A stretch of DNA of 64,000 nucleotides from Nipponacmea schrenckii. Taxonomy: Eukaryota; Mollusca; Gastropoda; Lottiidae. The DNA lies in contig JAUJPP010000012.1 of the NCBI GenBank assembly GCA_030562195.1, forward strand, positions 16,678,001-16,742,000. The letters are read 5' to 3'. The notes under the pieces are model-generated. The model did not search any database. It saw nothing but the letters and a program-made list of their open reading frames with translations, and had not been told where the DNA came from. Positions 1-7,980 of this stretch are shown piece by piece; position 1 is the stretch's first letter, and each line of letters begins with the position of its first letter. A program made the position numbers and the translations under genes.

Positions 1-2
1 GT

Positions 3-712
3 TTGTCTGGAAAGGGCTTATATAGGCGTAGCCTGCTGCCCAATCCAGTGAAAATAAATACTGTTTATATAAAAAAAAATTCATCCACGATACATTTAAA
101 TGATAGTGTGAGAAATCTTGGATTTTACCTTGACTCAAATCTTTCTTGTGACAATCATGTTAATTTCCTGAGCAAAACGTGTAGTTTTCACCTTAGAAAC
201 ATTGGGTCAATAAGGCACCTGCTAACTCCAGAAACAACAGCAACCTTGGCAGGATCCTTAGTTCTGTCTCGGCTAGACTACTGTAATAGTCTCCTGTTTT
301 GGACTTCAAGCGACAACTTGACCAAACTCCAGAGACTCCAAAATAGAGCAGTGCGTATAATATCCAGGACCAGACCAACAGAACTCCAGTTTTCAAGGCT
401 CTGCATTGGCTAAAAATCCAAGAACGCATTGATTTCAAGATTTTATCCTTAACATACCAATGCATCAATCATACAGCTCCATCCTATCTTAGGGACTTAG
501 TTCATATTAGAGAATCATCACGGTCTCTTCGATCTTCACAACAGTCTTTTCTTAAAGTGCCATTATTTAACATGAAAACTTTATGGGACCGGTCGTTTTC
601 TTATGCTGCTGCTATTCTGTGGAATTCCTTACCAGACGGCATCAAATGTTCTCCATCATTAAATGTGTTCAAATCAAAGCTCAAAACATTTCTATTCACT
701 CGCTATGATTAA
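3..712 (+). pseudogene. LINE reverse transcriptase, C-terminal part
   Basis: This is the 3' end of ORF2 of a CR1/L2-like non-LTR retrotransposon; the window edge cuts it on the left. The first frame (to about 400) carries the post-polymerase region with NLGFYLDSNL and SRLDYCNSLL, both typical of CR1/L2/Rex-type LINEs. The reading frame changes near 400, and a second frame running to the stop at 710-712 holds the usual C-terminal pattern beginning LHWL and ending in a conserved hydrophobic/aromatic segment (ILWNSLPD). The frameshift makes it non-functional. The catalytic domain lies outside the window. Confidence 0.85.
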
Positions 713-826
713 TCTAATCAACAATGGGACAATCTATGAGCGCTTCGAACATACTTTTTGTGTGGTGTTACAGCGCTTTAGAAATTCTATTATTATTAAA
801 TTCTATTATTATTATAAAATTTGGTC
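713..826 (+). repeat. LINE 3' UTR and ATT-rich tail
   Basis: Short non-coding stretch after the LINE stop codon, ending in TATTATTA-type simple sequence. Short microsatellite tails of this kind, rather than poly(A), are usual at CR1/L2 3' ends. Polymerase-B-like coding sequence of the Polinton starts immediately after it, so this is probably the right edge of the LINE insertion. Confidence 0.6.
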
Positions 827-828
827 AG

Positions 829-1506
829 TGGGATAACTTTAGCCAAACAGAATACTTGACGGATCCATCAAAATATTTCGAACTTTTGACGGACGTGACC
901 GAAACCATTAAAGATGTGCAATTGGTCACGACAACATGGTCATGGTGGAGCGCTTGAAATTGGAAGAACACGTACAGCTTTCACCCATTACAAATGTCGT
1001 CATTGCCGCTTTCGTCACGGCTCAGGCTCGCCTGAAATTCTACTCTGTTTTGGAATCTTTGGGGGGAACGAATTTGCTATTTCGACACCGACAGCGTCAT
1101 TTACGTTCACCATCCGAACAAGTGGAACCCCACCCGAGGCAACAGTTTAGGAGAATCGAAAGACGAGTTGGAGGAGAACGTGAGCATCACCGAATTCGTC
1201 AGCGGTGGAGCTAAAAACTACGCTTATAAACTGTCTAATGGCGAAACAGTATGTAAGGTGCGAGGGTTTACCTTGAATTATCGAGGCTCGCAGAAATTGA
1301 ATTTCGACTCGGTGAAAGGTATGGTGGAAAACGTTCAAACTAACGCTCCTCTCGTCGTTACCAATCCCTTCAAAATTATTTGAACACGTGACCCTCGCCT
1401 TTGCACGCGTTCCGAAGAAAAAGAGTATAAAGTCGTTTATACCAAAAGGTTTGTGCAGTTCAACGACCAAAATGAGCCAATCAACACTTACCCTTACGGC
1501 TATTGA
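829..1506 (+). pseudogene. Polinton protein-primed DNA polymerase B, C-terminal part
   Basis: Family-B, protein-primed DNA polymerase that would replicate a Polinton/Maverick (adintovirus-like) element. The palm motif C YFDTDS is at 1078-1095 and the Polinton-typical KNYAYK is at 1213-1230. The C-terminus ends in the characteristic PYGY just before the stop at 1504-1506. The frame changes near 930 and again near 1065, and there is an in-frame stop at 1381-1383, so the gene is dead. The N-terminal exonuclease and the rest of the palm are missing, probably because the LINE at 1-826 interrupts it. Its last 35 bases overlap the next ORF. The fairly GC-rich coding sequence contrasts with the AT-rich surroundings and links it to the genes at 4567-7307 and 19732-22921. 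Confidence 0.85.
1426..1432 (+). promoter_or_regulatory. TATA box for the small Cys/His gene
   Basis: TATAAAG lies inside the 3' coding end of polB, 46 bases before the ATG at 1472. Most other genes of this element have the same arrangement, which supports a promoter rather than chance. Confidence 0.5.
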
Positions 1507-1859
1507 AGAAAAAGTGAGAGAGAGGTGGTTGCGGTACAGAGTTGAAAACAATTATCTTCCTTATATAGAAGACCAACAGAAAGACCAATGTATAGGTTGC
1601 CTCTACGAACACCCCTTCGCAAAAATACCATTCATGTTTAGGCCTCAGTGTAAGTCCAATGACCGGCACCACGTCGCATCAAGTAGACGATTATACTTGG
1701 CACGGGGTGCAACCACATAAGGAAGACATACAGAAAACATTAGGCAGTTTGATAGAAGACCCTGATAGTCACGTGACCCGATGGGAGAATGAAGAACGGT
1801 GGTACAACGATTCAGTGCGTCTTTTAAAATCGTATTGGATTGTGCAGCGAGGAATTTGA
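1472..1859 (+). pseudogene. Small Polinton protein with a Cys/His cluster
   Basis: Short protein downstream of polB. The first frame (1472 to about 1615) has C-x2-C (QCIGC, 1586-1600). A second frame, open from about 1615 to the stop at 1857-1859, carries a further His and Cys within about ten residues, so the pre-frameshift protein probably had a small zinc-binding cluster. The rest is acidic and Trp-rich (for example WENEERWYND). From memory, a small protein with a C-x2-C...H-x-C pattern follows or accompanies pPolB in other metazoan Polintons, but I cannot verify this or give it a function. One frameshift is visible. The ATG at 1472 is chosen because a TATA box lies 46 bases upstream. Confidence 0.55.
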
Positions 1860-1924
1860 CTCGTCCTGATTACGCGAAACGACCAATGAATAAAAAAAAT
1901 ATAGGCTCACCCACAAGGAAAATA

Positions 1925-4463
1925 AAATGGAATAATTAACAACAAACACTGTACATAGAAAATCTCCAAACACATGAGTTTCAGGAAAAGCTAGATGGAA
2001 TTATGCATGAAGTTGATTCCAACATAGACGCTGCTGTTCAAAGCCTTACGAAGCTAGTCCAAGATATTAGTTTCAAATCTAATATGTGCTTAAGTTATTC
2101 GAACTGTTATACTCAAATGTACGACCAACCATGGTTTGATATCGAATAAAAGGGCATTAAAATTAACAAACTGAAAACGTTCCGGTTAACAAAACTTTAT
2201 GAAGATTTACAAGATTATATAAAATGTTGAGATTCCTATAGACAAATGTGTACGATTAAAAAGACACAATATAGAGAGTCTGTGAAAAATGATTTAATTC
2301 ACTCATGTGATTTGAAGGATAGCAATCAATTTTGGTCCTGTCTTAAGAGAATTCTCCCAAATAAAGGTGTGAAGGCAAATAATATTACGTTAGACGCATG
2401 GTCAGAGTACTTTAGTGACTTACTGAACTCTATATCCTCCGATAGAAATGTGGAATTCGATATAACTGTCTATGACTTTCTTCGTGATCATGATAATCTG
2501 GGTGTCACATGTCTCACTGATGTTTCTACTTTAAATAGGGAAGTTTCAGAAGAAGAAATTTCAACTACTCTTTATGGTATGAAGAATGGTAAAGCTGGTG
2601 GTGATGACATGATAGCTGCTGAATTCTGGAAATGTGCATACCCAACTCTTGCACCGGTACTCCTAAAACTGTTTAACAATGTATTATTTTCTGAAAGTTC
2701 CCCAGATTGCTGGTCAACAAGCATTATTGTACCCATTTTCAAAAAAGGGGATCCAAACAATCCTGGGAATTATCGGGGTATTTCTTTACAGAATGTTTTG
2801 AGCAAAGTATTTACATCAATATTAAGCATACGATTGGTCTCTTGGACAAACTCGAATAACTTTATATGTGAAGAGCAGGCTCGTTTCCGACATGGCTATT
2901 CTACTATAGACAATATATTTATTTTAAACAGTCTTGTTGAAAAATACTTATCAAAAACGTCTTCATCGACTCTACATTGTGCATTCATTGATTTTTTAAG
3001 GCCTTCGATGGTTTGAAAAGAAGTAAGCTTTTCTATAAGCTAATAAAAAGTGGTGTTCATGGCCAAATTATTGGTATATTGAGAAACCTCTATTCTAAAG
3101 TGAACGCAAGGGTTCGAGACAATGGTTACTTCTCAGACTGTTTTATGTGCGACTCTGGTGTACGCCAAGACTGTATGATGAGTCCGTGGTTATTTGCTTT
3201 TTTCATAAACGATCTAATAAATGATCTTAAAATAAAGGGGGGAAATGGAATTTTGTAAACCAATCGATAGAAGACATTTTTGCTTTGCTTTTCGCAGATG
3301 ACCTGTCATTATTATCTGACACCATAGGTGGCTTACAGACCAAATTAGATGTCTTAGCTACATATTGCCAGAAATGGAACCTCAAAGTTAATATTGACAA
3401 ATCCAAAATAATTGTTTTTAAGAAAGTGGGTGTATTAAAGATGTGAGAAATGGTACTATAATGGTACAAAATTAGATATTGTAAATAGTTATAACTACTA
3501 AGGAGTTTACTTCAGTAATCGTTAAATTGGAATACATGTTGTAAGCACTTATCAGAGCAGGCAACAAAGGCTTTAAATCTTATTAAAGGTAGTCTGTGCA
3601 TTTGTTTTGCAAATGGCTGATATGTACCGGTCAGAAAACAATGAATGCTATTGCCAGGGGAGAGTGTGGTAGGTTTGAGTTATCTGTGAATTATATGTGT
3701 AAACCAATTAAATATTTTTAAAGAATACAATGTATGTCTAATGATAGGTTGCCAAAACAATGTTATAAAATGTTATATGAACTCGATTTAATTGGGAGAA
3801 GAACTTGGTGCACTAGTGTTAAATCTCTTCTATTCAACTCTGGATTCGGTCACGTTTGGGAAGCTCAGTCGGTATAAAAAAATTTATACAATATTTCAAA
3901 ACCCGACTTAAGGACATAAATCTCCAATCATGGAATTCCTTAATAAACGAATCCAATAAAAGCCAGTTCTATTCTCAAATTAAATCAGTGTTCAGATGTG
4001 AGGATTTGATATACAACAAGCTCTCTCATAGATTGAAATTTGCTATGGGACGTCGAAATGGTACCCCTAGAAGTGAACGTATTTGTCAAATTTGCAATAG
4101 TAAAGAAATTATAGATGAGCTCTATTTCATACTTGTGTGCCAAATACTTAGTGACGTCAGAAATAACTTTCTCCCACATTACTATTGTAAAAATCCATCA
4201 ATGTCCAAACTTATATCATTATTCCAAACTGAGTCCGAAAAGACTATTAAAAAACCTAGCATTGTATATAATTAAAGCCACAGAAATACGTAATAAAATC
4301 CTTTCATTTAGATAAATAATTTGTAAATATTTTCGAATGTTAAATTGTAAATATTAATTTATTGTATCTATGTAAAATTGTAATGTTATTATGATATGAA
4401 TGTTTACAATGGGCACTGCCTTTAAGTACTGAAATAAATTATTATTATTATTATTATATATTA
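1925..4463 (+). mobile_element. LINE inserted between Polinton genes
   Basis: Non-LTR retrotransposon copy: a 5'-truncated ORF2 followed by a 3' UTR and an ATT-repeat tail at about 4438-4463. It sits between the small Cys/His gene (ends 1859) and the zinc-knuckle gene (promoter at about 4517) of the same Polinton. Both Polinton flanks carry a CCAATGA-like stretch near the junctions, but I could not define a clean target-site duplication. Confidence 0.7.
1969..4315 (+). pseudogene. LINE ORF2 (reverse transcriptase), heavily broken
   Basis: Reverse transcriptase of a non-LTR element. Segments in order: a linker after the missing endonuclease (QPWFD near 2125); the RT fingers/palm in the open frame 2246-3016 (KNGKAGGDD, GNYRGISL, EEQARFRHGYS); then after a frameshift the stretch with GVRQDCMMSPWLF; then the catalytic FADD at 3291-3302. 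The C-terminal domain, with a Cys/His-type tail (CQICNSKEIIDELYF), is in the frame 3856-4275. Several stops and at least three frame changes are present, and the normal RT motif GVRQGC reads GVRQDC. It is dead. No endonuclease domain remains, which fits 5' truncation. Confidence 0.85.
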
Positions 4464-4516
4464 TTATATACCAATGAGCGTGGAGAAAACGACGAACCAA
4501 TCAGCATCGAGCAGAA

Positions 4517-4528
4517 TTAAATAAAAAG
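4517..4528 (+). promoter_or_regulatory. TATA-like box before the zinc-knuckle gene
   Basis: TTAAATAAAAAG, ending 39 bases before the ATG at 4567. It is weaker than the other TATA boxes of this element but has the same spacing. Confidence 0.35.
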
Positions 4529-4566
4529 CCGGAGACTCTCGACAGTTATTCATTCTCAATTTGGCT

Positions 4567-5351
4567 ATGGATAAGACCTGTTTCTGCTGCAGGAAAGATG
4601 GACACTGGTATCGAATTTGCCAAGAACGACAATAACATGGAAAACAAGAACGGCAACAAGGAAAACAGGCCACCGGTTATGGAGGATATGGTGGAACTCA
4701 GAGAGAAAAAAGAAGAGGAGAAAGCAGTCAAACCCAAAACCTATGGTATCAAACGACCAATCGAATACAATCACAAGTGCCTCGACTGTGGATTCATCGG
4801 GCACGGAGTGTTTGAATGCACAGCCCATACCGAATATGCCGCCGACTTTGACGACCTTTCTAGAAGACTGTTTGACAACAACCTCAAAGAGCCCAGAGAA
4901 AACTACCGAATCCGTCGATACTGGTATTAGTGCGGAGAAGTCTTCGAAATGTGAAGAAGAGGCAAAGAAAAAGAAGCAAAAGAAGAATGCCAAATCACTA
5001 AAGTTAGCTATAAACCAGACTTCTACGTCTAAACCCGAGGAAGAGGTGCCGTCTTTAAGACTGGGAAAGGAAGAATGTGAAAGTCTAGCCAAGGCCTTGA
5101 TCAAGAGCATGGGTCCCAGAGGAATGACGGACATTGTACCCGTTCCGGAATGGACTGGCGACGAATGGATGCCAGTGGTGCTCAACTTTTGTTCCATCAA
5201 AGATTATCACCCCGGCGACTCGATGCAGATGCTGCTTGGTTCCGTCTATTGGATTCCGAAAGCGTTGAGACATTCACCTTGGATGAAGTACCAGCTGATG
5301 AGGCGTGAATATCCCAACCTGAAACTGAAAACTCTTTTACCTCTCGTTTAA
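4567..5351 (+). pseudogene. Polinton protein with two CCHC zinc knuckles
   Basis: A roughly 260-residue protein now spread over three frames. Residues 5-18 from the ATG at 4567 form an exact C-x2-C-x4-H-x4-C knuckle (CFCCRKDGHWYRIC). A second exact CCHC knuckle (CLDCGFIGHGVFEC) lies in another frame at about 4778-4819. Between them is a charged, Lys/Glu-rich linker. The third frame, closed by the stop at 5349-5351, begins with a lysine-rich stretch (KKKKQKKNAK) and ends in a probably folded domain (PVPEWTGDEWMPVV, HSPWMKYQLM). CCHC knuckles usually bind single-stranded nucleic acid. I do not recognise the C-terminal domain. The position, base composition and TATA box assign it to the Polinton. 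The long minus-strand frame here is a shadow. Confidence 0.6.
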
Positions 5352-5543
5352 TGTATTTTATTGCATGACTTTGTTATTTTTGTGTTGTAGTTTTTGCATG
5401 CATGAAAAAATAATTGTAATAAGATTGTATTTTTTTTTTCTATGTAAATTAAAAATGTTAAAATGTTAAACCCGCGTTGTCTATTTGTGTTCAGGGTGTG
5501 TGCCCCTCCGCTGAATTGATCAAGTGGCAAGACCAAACTCCGC

Positions 5544-5550
5544 TATAAAA
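5544..5550 (+). promoter_or_regulatory. TATA box before the BIR region
   Basis: TATAAAA, 31 bases before the ATG at 5575 and 162 bases before the BIR ATG at 5706. Confidence 0.5.
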
Positions 5551-5574
5551 AACTTCTCGAGCAAAATTCGTATT

Positions 5575-5670
5575 ATGTATCCAGGTTGTAGACTGCAGCG
5601 CGTCATAGGGGAACCACAGTCCGTGTACGTTGAACCCGGTCTTTACTTTGAACCCACGGACAATCCATAA
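5575..5670 (+). CDS. Short ORF or N-terminal piece of the BIR gene
   Basis: A 31-codon ORF (MYPGCRLQ...) starts right behind a TATA box and stops at 5668-5670, 35 bases before the BIR ATG in another frame. It may be the original N-terminus of the BIR protein, separated by a frame change, or an independent upstream ORF. No known domain is visible. Confidence 0.3.
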   Translation: MYPGCRLQRVIGEPQSVYVEPGLYFEPTDNP

Positions 5671-5705
5671 CACTCACTTGAACAGGAACAACCTCTAGAA
5701 CACAC

Positions 5706-6046
5706 ATGGACAAATTCATATGGTTCGAAGAACGCCTCGACTCGTTCAGTAACTGGCCGCATATTTCGCCAGAGCGTTCTTTGGCCGAAGTTGGTTTTAT
5801 TTCTACCGGAGAGTGGATAGCGTCAAATGTGTGGCGTGTGATATCAGAGTCAGAGAATGGAAATGTACGGACGAACCGTTCGAAGAACATAAAAAGTGGT
5901 CGTCCGATTGCCCTTACCTTAAAATGGTCAAAGGAAAGACGCACAGTGTAGGATACAAGTACGAATTCAAAGGAAGACTGCATGGAGAAACTTCCATCAT
6001 CGTCACCAACCCAAAAATATTTCCCGACTTCCAGAGATGCGGTTAA
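5706..6046 (+). pseudogene. BIR-domain (IAP-like) protein carried by the Polinton
   Basis: Single BIR domain, the zinc fold of inhibitor-of-apoptosis proteins, which bind caspases or their activators. The N-terminal half (RLDSFSNWP, then a SPER...LAEVGF-type stretch) is in the frame starting at 5706. After a frame change near 5800-5816, the second half shows the exact zinc spacing C-x2-C-x16-H-x6-C: Cys at 5828-5830 and 5837-5839, His at 5888-5890, Cys at 5909-5911. The spacing and the flanking FEEH and CPYL leave little doubt about the family. About 40 further residues follow, with no RING finger. A TATA box lies upstream and an AATAAA (6164) downstream, so it looks like a compact viral-type unit. 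Inference: it countered host cell death when the element was active. It is now broken by the frameshift. Confidence 0.8.
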
Positions 6047-6163
6047 GATGTACCCTGCTGCATGGGAGTTTTTCTTTGGATATACAAGTTTGACAGCAAA
6101 GGCCAAGTCACGGCATGAATGCACGAAACACATTTATCGATCAAGTGAAAATGTACACGTCTT

Positions 6164-6169
6164 AATAAA
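6164..6169 (+). terminator. Poly(A) signal after the BIR gene
   Basis: AATAAA about 120 bases after the BIR stop and 26 bases before the next TATA box, consistent with tightly packed separate transcription units. Confidence 0.4.
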
Positions 6170-6194
6170 ATGTTTTTTAATTTTCAAATTTGTC

Positions 6195-6201
6195 TATAAA
6201 T
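6195..6201 (+). promoter_or_regulatory. TATA box of the ATPase gene
   Basis: TATAAAT, 42 bases before the ATG at 6237. Confidence 0.55.
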
Positions 6202-6236
6202 AGGGGGACGGTTTCTCGAGGTTGCCTCAGTCAATC

Positions 6237-6707
6237 ATGATTCAAGAATACGACATGTCCCTCAAGCACCCGTGGACCATGCTTGTCAGCGGTCCTACAG
6301 GAGTCGGAAAACCGTCTTTGTGCAAAAGTTACTGATGGCCGACTTGACCGATCCTAAACCCGAACGGATTGTGTGGGCGTTCGGCGAATACCAAAAAAGT
6401 TACGAAAATTTTCCCTTTACGTACGTGAAAGGCTTGGACAACATCGACGATGTGATGACCCAAGTAGACGTTCCACAAATCTTAGTGATTGACGATTTGA
6501 TGGGAGAAGATAGGTCCACACTCGAACAATGGTTTACGAAGAAAAGTCATTATCAGCACGCCAGTGTCATCTATATCGTGCAGAATCTGTTTGACAAACA
6601 ACAAAGAACCATCAGTTTAAATGCCCATTATCTCGTTTTGTTCAAAATTCCTCGAGACACATCGCAGATTGGCGTTTTAGCACGTCAGATGTATACCCGT
6701 CGAACTA
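6237..6707 (+). pseudogene. Polinton genome-packaging ATPase (FtsK/HerA, A32-like)
   Basis: DNA-packaging ATPase of the Polinton virion. The ATG at 6237 follows the TATA box by 42 bases. The P-loop GPTGVGKPS is at 6291-6317; the residue after the catalytic Lys is Pro where Ser/Thr is expected, a likely inactivating change. The frame changes right after the P-loop. The next frame carries Walker B (QILVIDDLMGE, about 6476-6508), the VIYIVQNLF segment and the family-typical end SLNAHYLVLFKIPRDTSQIG followed by LARQMY. The expected tail of the ATPase (about 40-60 residues) is missing; the ORF instead runs into a hydrophobic peptide of another gene. Confidence 0.85.
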
Positions 6708-6790
6708 AAAAACGATTGTTGAATCAACGAGGTGGATTCATTGGAGCCCTGATTGCCTCTTTGGTCGCTGCTGTGAGGATTGTTGCAAAA
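6708..6790 (+). pseudogene. Fused hydrophobic peptide remnant
   Basis: In frame with the ATPase but not ATPase-like: LLNQRGGFIGALIASLVAA. Glycine-rich hydrophobic ends of this kind, after a basic RRLLNQ-type run, are seen in small Polinton virion proteins, and the next gene ends in a similar LLRQQGKGFIP. A deletion probably joined the ATPase to the tail of such a gene. Confidence 0.4.
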
Positions 6791-6792
6791 AC

Positions 6793-6800
6793 TATAAAAG
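6793..6800 (+). promoter_or_regulatory. TATA box before the small basic gene
   Basis: TATAAAAG, 35 bases before the ATG at 6828. Confidence 0.55.
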
Positions 6801-6827
6801 GACCCAGTGCGGGGCAAGGAATCAGTC

Positions 6828-7105
6828 ATGGAAACGTTAAGCTACTTGTTCAACACCGCTCCCAAAGAGAGAAAGGCAGTGTTGGAAACCTATTCCTTTG
6901 TCGACGGTGTGTGTGAATGTATTGGAAATCTCATTAAAGGCACGGTACCCTTGTCCAAATCTCAGATCAAAACACTTCGAACACGGGCTCCACTCCTGAG
7001 AAAATTGGAAACGTCAAAAACCCCTTGGAAAACTCGACGCCGTCTACTTCGACAGCAAGGAAAAGGATTCATACCAAATTTGGTTCGTTTTTTCAAGAAC
7101 TATGA
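6828..7105 (+). CDS. Small basic Polinton protein (minor virion protein-like)
   Basis: ORF of about 90 meaningful codons. It begins METLSYLFNT, continues with a basic stretch of many Lys/Arg, and ends LLRQQGKGFIPNLVRFF, a basic-then-hydrophobic tail. The open frame runs on to 7262, but from 7102 the sequence is better explained by the next gene in another frame. I recognise the layout as that of small basic proteins next to the ATPase in Polintons, possibly core or membrane-active, but cannot name the family with certainty. The start at 6828 is supported by the TATA box 35 bases upstream. Confidence 0.5.
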
Positions 7106-7307
7106 AATACGCCAGAAAAATGAGACTGGTGCCCGCAGACCAACCCACCGTCCTCACGGTCAAACCCTACAAACCCCTCCACGCCAGAGATCCAGTCAAA
7201 CAAACCCTCGAAGACGTCAGTCGGGACATGGAAAACGTTTTGAAAACCACCGATTTGCGTGAGGACGAAAAGATGCAGCGGTATGGTCAGTTGTTTTTGA
7301 GGTATAA
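7102..7307 (+). pseudogene. Conserved Polinton protein, left part (split by transposon)
   Basis: The N-terminal part of a protein whose remainder is at 19732-20277. It starts at 7102 or more likely 7120 (MRLVPAD). It carries the family-typical pattern of an acidic helix ending in EDEKMQRYGQLFLRY, like the 'DEK...Y.Q.L.RY' block I recall from Polinton proteins of unknown function. The coding sequence stops exactly where the Harbinger terminal repeat begins (7308 in this copy; 7708 in the duplicated copy). The same exon-like stretch is repeated at 7591-7707. The host frame would be continuous without the 12-kb insertion and its 3-base duplication. Confidence 0.65.
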
Positions 7308-7980
7308 GGGCCTTGTTTCACAAAGACTTAACTTACGATTATCTTAGCTAAGATAGAATTTTAAGTTTAAGCATTTCCCGTTTCACGAAGCGCGATATTA
7401 ACTTAAAATTTCATCTTATTGAATTTTAGTTAAAATCATTTTTTTAACATGATAAGCGACCTTGCGTCGACGCATTTCAAACTTCCGGTATAGCAGACGA
7501 TAAAATGGCTACTGAAAAAAAGTCCGAGAAGCCCCGTCAACCCAATTGCATATCCAGAGAGGAAATCGAGCTTATTCAAGCTTATGTTGATCCAGTCAAG
7601 CAAACCCTCGAAGACGTTAGTCGGGATATGGAAAACGTTTTGAAAACCACCGATTTGCGTGAGGACGAAAAGATGCAGCGGTATGGTCAGTTGTTTTTGA
7701 GGTATCAGGGCCCTGTTTCACAAAGACTTAACTTAAGATTATCTTAGCTAAGATAGAATTTTAAGTTTAAGCATTTCCCGTTTCACGAAGCGCGATTTTA
7801 ACTTAAAATCTCATCTTATTGAATTTTAGTTAAAATCATTTTTTTAACATGATAAGCGACCTTGCGTCGACGCATTTCAAACTTCCGGTATAGCAGACGA
7901 TAAAATGGCTACTGAAAAAAAGTCCGAGAAGCCCTGTCAACCCAACATATCCTGAGAAATCGAGCATATTCAAGCTTATG
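7191..7980 (+). repeat. 400-bp tandem duplication across the transposon junction
   Basis: Positions 7191-7590 recur at 7591-7980 with exactly 400 bases offset. Each unit contains the last 117 bases of the Polinton gene and the first roughly 280 bases of the Harbinger element, including the start of its Myb/SANT ORF. The two units differ at scattered bases, so this is an old duplication that arose after the transposon had landed, not a fresh assembly error. Confidence 0.85.

Noticed and set aside
4565..5200. 211-codon minus-strand ORF
   Set aside because: Exact shadow of the zinc-knuckle gene; low-complexity Phe/Ser/Leu from the reverse of Lys/Glu-rich codons.
5603..6133. 176-codon minus-strand ORF
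   Set aside because: Shadow of the BIR gene, which has the exact zinc spacing on the plus strand.
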